DNA of 64,000 nt from Massilia varians (GCF_027923905.1 NZ_AP026966.1:4713001-4777000); one strand, 5' to 3'; positions 47,943 through 58,050 are shown, counted from the stretch's first letter. A program made the numbers and translations. The notes: a model not told the origin generated them from the letters alone.

Positions 47943-48745
47943 GGGTTGACGGCCTTCCAGAACATATAGGCCGCCAACGCATACAGGATCACCGCAAACA
48001 CCTTCTGCAGCTGGCGCACCGGCATCTTGTGCGCGGTGCGCGCGCCGATCGGCGCCATGCTCACGCTGGCCAGCACGATGATGGCCAGCGCCGGCAGGTA
48101 GATGAAGCCGAGCGACCAGTCCGGCAAGCCCGGCTCGCCCCAGCCGAACCAGATGTTCGAGAGGGTTCCCGACAGCGCGATCGGAAAGCCCAGCGCCGCG
48201 CTGGTGGCCACCGCATTGTGGATGCGCACGCCGCACCAGGTCATGAAGGGCACCGACACGAAGCCGCCGCCAGCGCCGACGATGCCCGACAGGGTGCCGA
48301 TCAGGCCGCCGGCGGCGAACATGCCGGTCGCGCCAGGAAGCGCGCGCGCCGCGGCCGGCTTTTTACCGATCAGCATCTGGGTCGCAGAAAAGGCGACGAA
48401 CACGCCGAAGAAGGCTGCCAGCACGGTGGCATCCATCTGCTTGCCGATCCAGGGCCCGATCCAGGAGCCGATCAGGATGCCCGGCGCCAGCAGCTTCACC
48501 ACCGGCCACAGGACCGCGCCGTGCTGGTGGTGGGCGCGCACCGAGGACAGCGAGGTAAACAGGATGGTGGCGAGCGAGGTGGCGATCGCCATGTGGATGG
48601 TCAGCTCCGGGGCGAAGCCGCGCGCCGTGAAGATCATCGTGATGAACGGGACCAGCACCATGCCGCCGCCGATGCCGAGCAGCCCGGCCGCGAAGCCGCC
48701 GAAGGTGCCCATCGCCAGCAGGGCCAGGATCAGGGTAAGGTCCAT
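47939..48745 (-). CDS. TauE/SafE family permease
   Basis: 268 residues with about eight TM helices and the two internal repeats of the family: LLAMGTFGGFAAGLLGIGGG MVLVPF and GLIGTLSGIVGAGGGFVSVPF. Members export sulfite, sulfoacetate or related anions across the inner membrane. The ATG at 48745 overlaps the EVE-gene stop by one base, so the two are probably co-translated. Its C-terminus KAVNP and stop lie at the edge of REP pair 5. Substrate unknown. Confidence 0.92.
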   Translation of the reverse strand: MDLTLILALLAMGTFGGFAAGLLGIGGGMVLVPFITMIFTARGFAPELTIHMAIATSLATILFTSLSSVRAHHQHGAVLWPVVKLLAPGILIGSWIGPWIGKQMDATVLAAFFGVFVAFSATQMLIGKKPAAARALPGATGMFAAGGLIGTLSGIVGAGGGFVSVPFMTWCGVRIHNAVATSAALGFPIALSGTLSNIWFGWGEPGLPDWSLGFIYLPALAIIVLASVSMAPIGARTAHKMPVRQLQKVFAVILYALAAYMFWKAVNP

Positions 48746-49224
48746 CAGCGCGTCCCTTCCTTGTTTCCCCTGACCAGGGCGACGATGGTGTTCCACTCGG
48801 CCGTCGTCACGGGCGACACCGACAGCCGGCTGCCCTTCTGCAGCAGCACCATGCCGTCGAGCGCTGGGATGGCGCGCAGCTCGCTCAAGGGAAGGTAGCG
48901 CCCCGCTTCCACGGCGCGCACGTCGACCGAGATCCAGCGCGGATTTTCCGGGGTGGCTTTCGGGTCGTGGTAGGCAGAAGAAGGATCGAACTGCGTCGCA
49001 TCCGGGTAGGGGCCGCTCGCCACCTCGGCGATGCCGGCCACGCCGGGCACGGCGCAGCTGGAATGGTAGAACAGGACGCCGTCGCCGACCCGCATGGCGT
49101 CGCGCAGAAAATTGCGCGCCTGGTAGTTACGCACGCCGTACCAGGACACGGTTTGCTCCGGCGCGGCCAGCACGTCGTCGAAACTGACGTCGTCCGGCTC
49201 CGATTTCATCAACCAATAAGGCAT
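48745..49224 (-). CDS. EVE domain protein
   Basis: 159 residues. EVE features: MPYWLMKSEPDDVSFDDVLA, WYGVRNYQARNFLRDAMRVG, GVLFYHSSCAVPGVAGIAEV and YLPLSELRA. EVE domains bind modified bases in RNA or DNA, as in the YTH/PUA-like fold; in this genomic position they are cytosolic. The ATG at 49224 gives the typical M-x-Y/F-W-L start. It lies downstream of 6S RNA, a neighbourhood often kept in betaproteobacteria. Confidence 0.92.
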   Translation of the reverse strand: MPYWLMKSEPDDVSFDDVLAAPEQTVSWYGVRNYQARNFLRDAMRVGDGVLFYHSSCAVPGVAGIAEVASGPYPDATQFDPSSAYHDPKATPENPRWISVDVRAVEAGRYLPLSELRAIPALDGMVLLQKGSRLSVSPVTTAEWNTIVALVRGNKEGTR

Positions 49225-49239
49225 GCACTCTCCATCGAC

Positions 49240-49276
49240 AAAAAAAAGCGGCTGCGTACCGAAGTGCGCAACCGCT
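49240..49276 (-). terminator. Intrinsic terminator downstream of 6S RNA
   Basis: On the minus strand GCGGTTGCGCAC and GTACGCAGCCGC form a stem with one or two mismatches and a small loop, followed by eight T. It ends the 6S precursor before the EVE gene. Confidence 0.85.
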
Positions 49277-49285
49277 CGTGTGTGT

Positions 49286-49460
49286 AGCCCCGCCTGTGTC
49301 GTTATTGCCGGCATCCCGAACCAGAAGGCTCAAGGTGGTCGCAGTCAGCTCAATTTCGGGTTCGTCAGACTAGTGACGCTCGCGCCCACCAAGCATGTCC
49401 CACAACCTATGCGAAAGAATGGTTCAAGGAATATATGACAAATCTCGAACACCGCAGGGT
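49286..49460 (-). ncRNA. ssrS: 6S RNA
   Basis: About 175 bases on the minus strand between zapA and an EVE gene, the usual locus of betaproteobacterial 6S RNA. The ends pair (CCCTGC ... GCGGGG, then GTGT ... ACAC). The 3' half holds CTGCGACCACCTTGAGCC followed by TTCTGGTTCGGGATGCCGGC, close to the E. coli 6S 3' half; a long imperfect hairpin with a large central bulge would mimic an open promoter and trap RNA polymerase holoenzyme. The predicted start (about 49460) agrees with the promoter at 49468-49495. Ends are approximate. Confidence 0.85.
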
Positions 49461-49467
49461 AGATCGC

Positions 49468-49495
49468 AGTTTACTCCGTTGGCCGAGCATGTCAA
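49468..49495 (-). promoter_or_regulatory. 6S RNA promoter
   Basis: On the minus strand TTGACA (49490-49495) and TAAACT (49468-49473) are 16 bases apart. Transcription would start near 49461, next to the first paired base of the 6S closing stem. Confidence 0.75.
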
Positions 49496-49508
49496 TCGAA
49501 TCTGAACT

Positions 49509-49820
49509 TCAGGACAGATTTTCCTGCGGCGCCAGGGTCTGGTCGAGGACACTGTGCATCGCTTCGAGCTTTTGCTTGACTTCCAGGATCGACATGTCGG
49601 ACAGCGGGCCCTGGGGCGATTTGACCGACAGGAATTCGGCCGCCACGCTCAGCGCCGCCATGACGGCGATGCGGTCGGTGCCGCGCACCTTGCCCGAGTC
49701 GCGCAGCGCGCACATCTTGCCGTCCAGGTAGCTGACCGCTTCGCGCAGGGTGCGCTCTTCGCCTTCGCGGCAGGCCAGGCGGTAGGACTGGCCCATGATG
49801 GTGCAATCGAGATGGATCAT
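49509..49820 (-). CDS. zapA: Cell division protein ZapA
   Basis: 103 residues: MIHLDCTIMGQSYRLACREG, then EERTLREAVSYLDGKMCALR and the helical tail DRIAVMAALSVAAEFLSVK. ZapA bundles FtsZ filaments at mid-cell. The ATG at 49820 overlaps the preceding coiled-coil gene by four bases. The 6S RNA gene lies just downstream, an arrangement conserved across many proteobacteria. Confidence 0.94.
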   Translation of the reverse strand: MIHLDCTIMGQSYRLACREGEERTLREAVSYLDGKMCALRDSGKVRGTDRIAVMAALSVAAEFLSVKSPQGPLSDMSILEVKQKLEAMHSVLDQTLAPQENLS

Positions 49821-50077
49821 TGGCTGGCCTCGTTCGGCTCGCCGGCATCGAGGCCGGCATCGGCTGCGTCATCCGCTGCGCCTTCCGGCGCGGGCAACTG
49901 CTCGAGCAGCGCCTCGACGCGGCGCTGCGCTTCGATCAGCCGCTCCTTGAACGCGATGTTCTCGGCGCTCAGCAGGTGGTTGGCCTGGCGCAGCAGGTAG
50001 TTCTCGGCGCGCAGCGACTGGGTCAGCTGGGCGAGCCGGTCGATCTTGTCGGAGAGGTCTTGAAATTCGGAAATCAT
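49817..50077 (-). CDS. ZapB-like coiled-coil protein (TIGR02449 type)
   Basis: 86 residues. Residues 3-60 form a heptad coiled coil (LSDKIDRLAQLTQSLRAENY LLRQANHLL), followed by an acidic Ala/Asp tail (PEGAADDAADAG). This small protein sits directly upstream of zapA in many beta- and gammaproteobacteria and is thought to be a division-associated partner. It overlaps zapA as ATGA. Function beyond the locus is inferred. Confidence 0.85.
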   Translation of the reverse strand: MISEFQDLSDKIDRLAQLTQSLRAENYLLRQANHLLSAENIAFKERLIEAQRRVEALLEQLPAPEGAADDAADAGLDAGEPNEASQ

Positions 50078-50297
50078 TCGACACTATAGGACTGAGATGG
50101 TTTTTCCGTCAACCGAATCGCGCCCTCATTCGGCAGGGCGCGCTACGGGCCGTGGCATGCAGCATCCGTGCGGCGTCCGGGCGCGAACCGGTGTACCCTG
50201 CCCGGCCATCGTTCCGGATGCCACCGCCGACAGTGTACAACCCATCTATTGAATTGTGTTTTCGCAAAAAAGTCGGTTCGGTCCCACACATTCCCGC

Positions 50298-50326
50298 TTG
50301 AAATGGGGTGTTATCGTCCCTATAAT
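50298..50326 (+). promoter_or_regulatory. groESL promoter
   Basis: TTGAAA (50298-50303) and a perfect TATAAT (50321-50326) are 17 bases apart. CTTGAAA at 50297 with CCCTAT at 50318 also resembles a heat-shock sigma-32 promoter, so both holoenzymes may start here. Confidence 0.85.
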
Positions 50327-50336
50327 CATGTTCGTG

Positions 50337-50363
50337 TTAGCACTCGTCGGTATAGAGTGCTAA
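50337..50363 (+). promoter_or_regulatory. CIRCE element (HrcA operator)
   Basis: TTAGCACTC - nine bases - GAGTGCTAA is a perfect match to the CIRCE consensus. It lies just after the predicted start of the groESL transcript, so HrcA would repress groESL until heat or misfolding releases it. Confidence 0.97.
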
Positions 50364-50451
50364 CAGGCACAAGCCACCATTTTCCCAGCCGCCGGCACCA
50401 GTCGGCGGCTTTGAACAGCTAGTCAACCCACTGAAAAATAAGGAGTTTTGC

Positions 50452-50742
50452 ATGAACCTTCGTCCTCTGCACGATCGCGTAATCGTGAAGCGTCTCGACC
50501 AGGAGACCAAGACTGCATCCGGCCTGATCATCCCCGATGCGGCCGCCGAGAAGCCGGACCAGGGCGAGATCCTGGCTGTCGGCAACGGCAAGGTGCAGGA
50601 GAATGGCCAGGTTCGTCCGCTGGAAGTGAAGGTCGGTGACCGCGTCCTGTTCGGCAAGTACTCCGGCCAGGCCGTCAAGGTCGATGGCCAGGAACTGCTG
50701 GTCATGCGCGAAGAAGACATCATGGCCGTCGTCGCCCTCTGA
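50452..50742 (+). CDS. groES: Co-chaperonin GroES
   Basis: 96 residues, the standard length. [20 protein letters not shown], the mobile-loop region [20 protein letters not shown] and [19 protein letters not shown] are all present. It caps GroEL in the cytosol during ATP-driven folding. AAGGAG precedes the ATG. First gene of the CIRCE-controlled operon; groEL follows 44 bases later. Confidence 0.99.
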   Translation: MNLRPLHDRVIVKRLDQETKTASGLIIPDAAAEKPDQGEILAVGNGKVQENGQVRPLEVKVGDRVLFGKYSGQAVKVDGQELLVMREEDIMAVVAL

Positions 50743-50783
50743 TCTTCCCCACAGAACATCCACGAATTCATTCGGAGAAATAA

Positions 50784-52433
<1,650 letters not shown>

Positions 52434-52467
52434 TCGTCACGCCTGTAAGGGCGGCCTACTAGCCAGA

Positions 52468-52502
52468 AAGCCTGCAGGGTTCGCGCCTTGCAGGCTTTTT
52501 TA
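52468..52502 (+). terminator. Intrinsic terminator of groESL
   Basis: AAGCCTGCA (52468-52476) pairs with TGCAGGCTT (52489-52497), followed by T-rich TTTTTA. Confidence 0.9.
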
Positions 52503-52536
52503 CTTTGGCGGTACTTTGGCGGGGTCATACTTTGGC
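52500..52536. repeat. Tandem TACTTTGGCGG repeat, three copies
   Basis: TACTTTGGCGG occurs at about 52501, 52512 and 52528, the last two followed by GGTC. It directly abuts repeat family 2 copy 2 and may be a by-product of its insertion. Confidence 0.7.
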
Positions 52537-52564
52537 GGGGTCAGGTCTGACATTCGGACACGAG
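52537..52564 (+). repeat. Repeat family 2, copy 2
   Basis: GGGGTCAGGTCTGACATTCG followed by GACACGAG. Same arm as at 23219; its inverted partner is at 53678-53703, so the two bracket the UPF0158 and 154-aa genes. Confidence 0.75.
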
Positions 52565-52596
52565 CTCTGCTGTTATCATTTTTATCGGAGGCCGGT

Positions 52597-53010
52597 ATGG
52601 CGACCGTAGACGCATTTGATCTCGACAACGCGATGATCCTGGCGGATGTGCCGGGCAGCGAGGCGTGGGTGAGCCTGGAAACGGGTCATGTCCATATCCG
52701 CTCGGACGCGATCGGCGAGCTGGAAGCGCTTCCCGACGACCTCGGCGAAGCAGGCCATTACATCCCGGTGCCGGGCCAGCGCTCGCTGGAGCTGGGCCAG
52801 GCCCTGGTCATTGATTTTGTCCAGCGCCACATGCCCTCGGATGAAGACGCCGTTCGGCAGATATTCAGGCGTGCGGGCGCCTATAGCCGCTTTTCCGCCC
52901 TGGTGGACAAGCGCGGCCTGCGCGACCGGTGGCATGCATTCCGCGAGCAGCGCACGCTGGAGGCGATGCGCGCATGGTGCGAACAGCATGGATTGAATCT
53001 ATCGGAATAA
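52597..53010 (+). CDS. UPF0158 family protein
   Basis: 137 residues: MATVDAFDLDNAMILADVPG, ALPDDLGEAGHYIPVPGQRS, then FVQRHMPSDEDAVRQIFRRA and GLRDRWHAFREQRTLEAMRA with WCEQHGL. This is the UPF0158 pattern of small cytosolic proteins with unknown function. It starts 33 bases inside the segment bracketed by repeat family 2. The C-terminus stops just before a degenerate REP. Confidence 0.82.
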   Translation: MATVDAFDLDNAMILADVPGSEAWVSLETGHVHIRSDAIGELEALPDDLGEAGHYIPVPGQRSLELGQALVIDFVQRHMPSDEDAVRQIFRRAGAYSRFSALVDKRGLRDRWHAFREQRTLEAMRAWCEQHGLNLSE

Positions 53011-53042
53011 GCGCGGACCTAGCCGGCGGCCCGCCACCCTAG
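53011..53042. repeat. Degenerate REP remnant
   Basis: GCGCGGACCTAGCCGGCGGC then CCGCCACCCTAG keeps the outer parts of the REP unit (GCGCGGAC ... CCACCCTA). Its CTA gives the stop of the minus-strand 154-aa gene. Confidence 0.5.
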
Positions 53043-53503
53043 CGGCGTGCAGGGCTGGAAGACAGCCGTTCAGCCAGTACCGCCGTTGCGATCGACTGCA
53101 GCAGATGGACGCTCCAGCGCTCGCCGACCTTGCGCGGCCCCGCTTTCGCCTCGCCCTCGGTGATGCCGAGCATGGGCGCGATGCAGCCGATATTCACCGC
53201 ATACAACGCGGTACCGTACAGCGCACCGATCGTCACCGGCGACAGCGAGGGCGCGGCATCGCGCAGCTTGGGAACGGCCAGGGCAAAGGCGGCCGATGCG
53301 CCGAGATGGTTGACGAACTCGACGACGCTGGTGCCCGAGTCGCCGATCAGCTCGCGCAAGCCGGTGACATCATCGATCCAGTCGACCGCATCCCGGTCGA
53401 GCGTCTTACCAAGCAGGCCGGTCTTGCGTCCGACGACCATGAAGGCAGTCGTCAGCACACCTGCAATCAGGCCGCCTGTCATCGCTGCTGCATATCGTTG
53501 CAT
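53039..53503 (-). CDS. Hypothetical 154-aa membrane-associated protein
   Basis: The frame starts MQRYAAAMTGGLIAGVLTTA, giving one clear N-terminal membrane segment (GGLIAGVLTTAFMVVG), and two weaker hydrophobic stretches (SAAFALAVPK, IGALYGTALYAVNIGCIAPM). No family is recognised. The ATG at 53503 is preceded by GGAGAAA. It converges on the UPF0158 gene, separated only by a REP remnant that supplies its stop. Confidence 0.72.
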   Translation of the reverse strand: MQRYAAAMTGGLIAGVLTTAFMVVGRKTGLLGKTLDRDAVDWIDDVTGLRELIGDSGTSVVEFVNHLGASAAFALAVPKLRDAAPSLSPVTIGALYGTALYAVNIGCIAPMLGITEGEAKAGPRKVGERWSVHLLQSIATAVLAERLSSSPARR

Positions 53504-53642
53504 GGGAATTTCTCCACGTATGAGTTGATCATGCAGGAAGGATGACAGTTCGGCGCGCCGGCTCGGTACGGTACTGCACCGATTGCCTGCGAACGTCGTT
53601 GCAAGCGGGTCATCAGCGGAACCGGGGAGCGCACAAACGATG

Positions 53643-53903
53643 TTAAAAAGCATTGTGCGCTGACGTATTGTCGAGGCCGTGTCCGGATGTCAGACCTGAC
53701 CCCGGGAAGAATGCGGCCAGCGCGAGCGCGCATTCGACCAGCACGGCGGGCCAGCTCAAGGGCATCGGCATGCCGTGCGCGACGAGATCCGCCGCGAAGG
53801 CGGGTACGCCGAGCGCGGCCGCGGTCAGCATGGCGAACGTGAGCGCGAGCGCACCGAACGACAGGCGCAGCAGCAGGACGAGGGAGAGCAGAGCGTGGTG
53901 CAT
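53643..53903 (-). CDS. Short hydrophobic ORF truncated by repeat family 2
   Basis: 86 codons with two predicted TM helices (ALALTFAMLTAAALGVPAFA, SWPAVLVECALALAAFFPG). The C-terminal SGLTSGHGLDN is encoded by the repeat arm at 53678-53703, so the original gene end is missing. Divergent from a LysR gene that may have regulated it. It could be a decaying gene; the start ATG at 53903 lacks a strong ribosome-binding site. Confidence 0.4.
   Translation of the reverse strand: MHHALLSLVLLLRLSFGALALTFAMLTAAALGVPAFAADLVAHGMPMPLSWPAVLVECALALAAFFPGSGLTSGHGLDNTSAHNAF
53678..53703 (-). repeat. Repeat family 2, copy 3 (inverted)
   Basis: CGTGTCCGGATGTCAGACCT followed by GACCCC is the complement of the arm at 52537. 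Together they bracket about 1.17 kb. Confidence 0.78.
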
Positions 53904-53976
53904 GATGGCTTCCTTGCGAAGTGGGTTGAGGAGTTTCCACTGTATTGCTGCAAGAATGCCGATAAAATAGGCACTC

Positions 53977-54873
53977 ATGAAACCATCGTATGCAAAGCTG
54001 CAATCGAAGCTCGGCCTCCAGGACCTGGAAACCATCCTGGCCCTGCACCGCGGCCGCACTCTGGCCGGCGCCGCCGAGCGGCTGAAGGTGGACGCGTCCA
54101 CCGTGTTCCGCGCCATCAAGCGCATCGAGGCGGATGTCGGCGAGCTGCTGTTCGACCGCGGCCGGCAAGGCTATACGGCGACGGAGCTCGGGCGCGTGCT
54201 GGCCAGCCATGCGGAACGGATCGAAACCCAGCTCGAGGAGGCGCGCGAAGCGGCCTTCCACCAGGCCACGGCGCCCTCCGGCGTGCTGCGCATCACCCTG
54301 ACCGACACCCTGCTGCATACCGTGCTGCTGCCGGTGCTGGCGCGTTTTGCCGAGCGCTACCCGGACATCCGGCTCGAACTGGCCAGCACCAACGTGCTCG
54401 TCAACCTGAGCCAGCGCGAAGCCGACATCGCGATTCGCGCCACCAACGCACCGCCCGAGCATCTGGTCGGCATCCGCCTGGGCACGCTGCGTTCGGCCGT
54501 GTATGGCGGCGCCGGCTACCTGGCGGGGCAGCCGCAAGGCCGGCACTACAGCGAGATGGACTGGATCGCGCTGGACGACAGCCTGCCCGACCACCCGTCC
54601 CAGCACTGGCGCCGCGCGCGCCATCCCCGGGCCGTGCCGCGCCACAAGGTCGGCAACCTGCTGGCCGTTGCCGGCGCCGTCGTCAACGGCTTGGGCGTCG
54701 GCGTGGTGCCGCTGGCGGTGATGCGCGATCATCCAGAGGTCACTGTGCTGGACGGGCCGCTGCCGGAACTGGATACCGGCCTGTGGCTGCTGGCCCATCC
54801 GGACACCCGCTACCTGGGGCGGATGAAGGCCATGTTCGATTTCCTGCGCAGCGCCATCGACCTGCCCGAATAA
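53977..54873 (+). CDS. LysR family regulator
   Basis: 298 residues. The HTH reads DLETILALHRGRTLAGAAER then LKVDASTVFRAIKRIEADVG; the effector domain has ITLTDTLLHTVLLPVLARFA and ERYPDIRLELASTN, the CrgA/DsdC-like LysR style. The ATG at 53977 gives a slightly long lead (MKPSYAKLQSKLGLQDLE). Its divergent neighbour is the truncated hydrophobic ORF, so its original target may be lost. Confidence 0.88.
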   Translation: MKPSYAKLQSKLGLQDLETILALHRGRTLAGAAERLKVDASTVFRAIKRIEADVGELLFDRGRQGYTATELGRVLASHAERIETQLEEAREAAFHQATAPSGVLRITLTDTLLHTVLLPVLARFAERYPDIRLELASTNVLVNLSQREADIAIRATNAPPEHLVGIRLGTLRSAVYGGAGYLAGQPQGRHYSEMDWIALDDSLPDHPSQHWRRARHPRAVPRHKVGNLLAVAGAVVNGLGVGVVPLAVMRDHPEVTVLDGPLPELDTGLWLLAHPDTRYLGRMKAMFDFLRSAIDLPE

Positions 54874-55002
54874 TCGCCGGCAGGGATCCCTCGCAGGCAG
54901 TCATACCGATCACGTATCCCTCCTGCCGGCGCCGGCGCCTTGCACCGTTGCCGCTGGAACACACGGGGTGTAGACTTTGCCCTTCACACTACGAGGCACC
55001 CC

Positions 55003-55470
55003 ATGTCGATTCGCACTGCATTCCGTCCTTCCCTGCCCCTGCTGGGCGCCGCCCTCGCCATCGCGCTGAGCGCCGCCGGCTGCAAGCGCGCCGAGCGCGA
55101 GGAGCCGAAGCCGGCGCCGGCGGCCGTCGTCAAGGAAACGCCGGCGCGCACCCGGGAACAGGCCATGGAAGCCCTGCTCGCGGTGCCGGAACTGAAGGCC
55201 TGGTCGGCGCAGATCGAAAAGCGTTCGAAGGGCAAGGCGCATGGCGCGGTGATCGAGGACGACCCGCTCCCGCGCGAGATCAACGGCAAGCAGTATTACC
55301 AGCTCAGCTTCGTGGAGAATCGCGCCAACGACGTGCGCCGCCGCGAGAGCTTCCTCGTGTCCCGGCAGGGCGACGAGATCCTGGTGGAGGATGCCGACAC
55401 CGACACCGTCCTGAGCCTGCAGGAATGGCGCCGCCATATCGAGCGCGTCCAGCTCAAAAGCGCTGATTAG
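55003..55470 (+). CDS. Hypothetical lipoprotein, 155 aa
   Basis: A lipoprotein signal: hydrophobic PLLGAALAIALSAAGC gives the lipobox (SAAGC), followed by KRAEREEPKPAP. The mature part is charged and probably globular (QYYQLSFVENRANDVRRRES). Lgt encoded at 40390 would lipidate it. No family recognised. The ATG at 55003 lies 130 bases after the LysR stop; no clear promoter seen. Confidence 0.75.
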   Translation: MSIRTAFRPSLPLLGAALAIALSAAGCKRAEREEPKPAPAAVVKETPARTREQAMEALLAVPELKAWSAQIEKRSKGKAHGAVIEDDPLPREINGKQYYQLSFVENRANDVRRRESFLVSRQGDEILVEDADTDTVLSLQEWRRHIERVQLKSAD

Positions 55471-55590
55471 GCCGCGCCGCAGCAACGCCGTCCTGCCCTG
55501 GCCACGCGCGGCCGCGCCTTCCCTCCTGCGCATTGCTAAAGCGCAACAACCATTCCCGGATTGTTGACTTTTTATACCAAAGCAATTTCA

Positions 55591-58050
55591 ATGGCTGGTT
55601 TCAAATACGCTTACACAACCATGGCAGACTATCGCGGCACCGACGCCAACGACTCCATTGACCAGGACAAGCTCGGGATTCCGGCCGGCTCCAATATTTT
55701 CGGCGGCAAGGGCGACGATACCATCGTCCTTTCCAGCGGCACCGCGGTCGGCGAGCAGGGCAACGACACCATCACCGCCCTGCAGCCCTGGGCAGGGGTC
55801 GCCTACTGGGGGTCACCGGCCGGCATCAAGGTCAACCTGGCGACCGGCATCGCCCAGGACGGCTACGGCACGGTCGACACCCTGATCAACGTCCGCACGA
55901 TCCAGGATTCCGGCCACAGCGACGAGATCACCGGCAGCGGCGCCAACGAAGAGTTCTGGCTCAGCGGCGGTTCCGACCGCGTGAGCGGCGGCGGCGGGCA
56001 AGACACCGTCAAATACTGGGAAGTCAAGCCGTCCGAGATCAAGATCAGCTACACGCGCGCGACCGATACCTTCACGGTGATCAAGCAAGCGCCCTACAAG
56101 ACCGGCACCGACACGCTGCAGGGTGTCAACAGCATCCAGCTGCTGGGCCCGGACGGCACCTATGCGCAGTACACACGCGACATGTTCGACGACAGCACCG
56201 GCTTCCTGCGCCAGCAGGCCACCGTGGCGTCCTTCGAGATGCAGCACGTGAACCAGCTGCGCACCGGCGACTTCAATGGCGACGGCATCGGCGACCTGCT
56301 AGTGACCCGTACCCGGGGCGACATGGGCGAAACCGCCGTTCCGCTGCAAATCCTGGTCGGCGACGGCAAGGGCGGATTCACCGACAAGACCGCCAGCCTG
56401 TTCAAGGGTGGCATTCCCAACGTGAACTACGTGCCGCGCATCTTCGCGGGCGACTTCAACAAGGACGGCATCACCGACATCTTCACGCCCGATTTCGGCC
56501 TCGACAAGCCGCCCTTCCCGGGTGGACAGAATTCGCTGTTCCTGTCGAACAAGGCGACCGGCCTGCTGGAAAACGCCAGCGCCACCCTGCCGCAGGGACT
56601 GAAGCAGAACCATGGCACCGCACTCGGCGACATCAACCGCGACGGCCATCTCGACATCCTGGTCAACGCGCTGCACGACACTACCGGCAACGGGAACCAG
56701 ATCCTGATCAACGACGGCGCGGGACGCTTTACCCCGACCCAGTCGCTGCTCCCGGCCAGCCTGCGGCCCGCCGGCTATGACCCGGGCAACACCTGGTCCA
56801 TGCTGCGCGACCTGAACGGCGACGGCTGGGACGACATCGTGCTCGGCACCTGGAAACCCAACCCCAATCCGAGCCTCGTCCTGCTCAACGACGGCAAGGG
56901 CAGCTTCGCCAACAGCACGCCGCTGGCCCTGCCGCGGCCGGGCGGCTTCAGCGAAACCGTGATCGGCATCGAAACCATCGACCTGAACGGCGACGCCCTG
57001 CCGGACCTGATGCTCAGCCTGACCAACGACGGCAGCCACGACGAGTTCTACAAGCTGCCCTACCTGCAGCTGCTCGTCAACGAAGGCAACGGCCGCTTCC
57101 GCGACGAGACCAGCCTGCGCCTGCCGCAGTCGCAGACCCCCGGCAAGGAGACTTCCTGGTACCTGTCCGCCACCGCGATCGACTTCAACGGCGACGGCTT
57201 CCAGGACATTCTTGTGGACGGCATGAATGCGTCCTCCTCGCACGTCCTCGTCAATGACGGCACCGGCAAGTTCACGCTCGGCTGGAACGGCACGCCGAAC
57301 CAGCACGTGGTATCGATGGACATCAATGGGGACGGCAAGCCCGACCTGGTGGAAGCTACCGCCGCCGGCTTCTCGGTGCTCATGAACACCGCGCCGGACC
57401 GCATCGGTTCCAGCCACGTCTACCGCTTCGGCGACAACGGCGGCAAGGTGGTGGGCGGCGCCGCCAGCGAAACCATCCACAACGGCCGGGGCGCCGACAG
57501 CGCCGACGGCGGCGCCGGACTGGACAAGATGGTGTATGGCGGCAAGCGCGCCGACTACAGCGTCAAGAAAACGGCCGACGGTTTCAGCGTCAGCAGCGGC
57601 GGCATCACCGACACGCTCGTCAACATCGAACGCCTGGTGTTCGGCGACGCCGCCGTGGCCCTCGACATCGAAGGCACCGGCGGGCAGGCTTACCGCGTCT
57701 ACCAGGCGGCGTTCGCACGCACGCCGGACCTGGCCGGCCTGGGCTACTGGATGAACGCGATGGACCTCGGCACTACGCTCAAGAGCGTCGCCGAAGGCTT
57801 CGTCGCCTCGAAGGAGTTCAAGGACCTGTACGGCGCCGCGCCGTCCAACCTCGAGATCGTCTCACGCTTTTACCAGAACGTGCTGCAGCGCCCGGGCGAG
57901 AAGGCCGGCATCGACTGGTGGACCGGCCTACTGGACTCGAAGACCTTGACGGTGGCCGACGTGCTGGTGGGCTTCAGCGAAAGCGCCGAGAACAAGGCGG
58001 CGCTGGTGGGAGTGACCGCGGACGGCTTCGCCTACACACCGTACGGCTGA
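55591..58050 (+). CDS. Large secreted FG-GAP/VCBS protein with DUF4214 C-terminus
   Basis: 819 residues. The N-terminal 200 residues resemble RTX/hemolysin-type calcium-binding segments (GGKGDDTIVLSSGTAVGEQG NDTIT; SGGSDRVSGGGGQDT). Seven FG-GAP repeats follow (DFNGDGIGDLL, DFNKDGITDIF, DINRDGHLDILV, DLNGDGWDDIVLG, DLNGDALPDLMLS, DFNGDGFQDILV, DINGDGKPDLVE), a seven-bladed integrin-like propeller binding Ca2+. Residues 700-800 form DUF4214 (YRVYQAAFARTPDLAGLGYW). No N-terminal signal peptide, consistent with type I secretion. The 3' end overlaps the convergent 2H phosphoesterase gene by 19 bases. Confidence 0.88.
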   Translation: MAGFKYAYTTMADYRGTDANDSIDQDKLGIPAGSNIFGGKGDDTIVLSSGTAVGEQGNDTITALQPWAGVAYWGSPAGIKVNLATGIAQDGYGTVDTLINVRTIQDSGHSDEITGSGANEEFWLSGGSDRVSGGGGQDTVKYWEVKPSEIKISYTRATDTFTVIKQAPYKTGTDTLQGVNSIQLLGPDGTYAQYTRDMFDDSTGFLRQQATVASFEMQHVNQLRTGDFNGDGIGDLLVTRTRGDMGETAVPLQILVGDGKGGFTDKTASLFKGGIPNVNYVPRIFAGDFNKDGITDIFTPDFGLDKPPFPGGQNSLFLSNKATGLLENASATLPQGLKQNHGTALGDINRDGHLDILVNALHDTTGNGNQILINDGAGRFTPTQSLLPASLRPAGYDPGNTWSMLRDLNGDGWDDIVLGTWKPNPNPSLVLLNDGKGSFANSTPLALPRPGGFSETVIGIETIDLNGDALPDLMLSLTNDGSHDEFYKLPYLQLLVNEGNGRFRDETSLRLPQSQTPGKETSWYLSATAIDFNGDGFQDILVDGMNASSSHVLVNDGTGKFTLGWNGTPNQHVVSMDINGDGKPDLVEATAAGFSVLMNTAPDRIGSSHVYRFGDNGGKVVGGAASETIHNGRGADSADGGAGLDKMVYGGKRADYSVKKTADGFSVSSGGITDTLVNIERLVFGDAAVALDIEGTGGQAYRVYQAAFARTPDLAGLGYWMNAMDLGTTLKSVAEGFVASKEFKDLYGAAPSNLEIVSRFYQNVLQRPGEKAGIDWWTGLLDSKTLTVADVLVGFSESAENKAALVGVTADGFAYTPYG

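Larger units (their letters stand above)
50078..50451. other. Intergenic region zapB-like / groES
   Basis: 374 bases between divergent genes. The right half holds the groESL promoter and CIRCE. The left half (to about 50280) has GGCGCG/CGCGCC short complementarities near 50125-50145 but no gene, tRNA or terminator that I can support. Confidence 0.6.
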
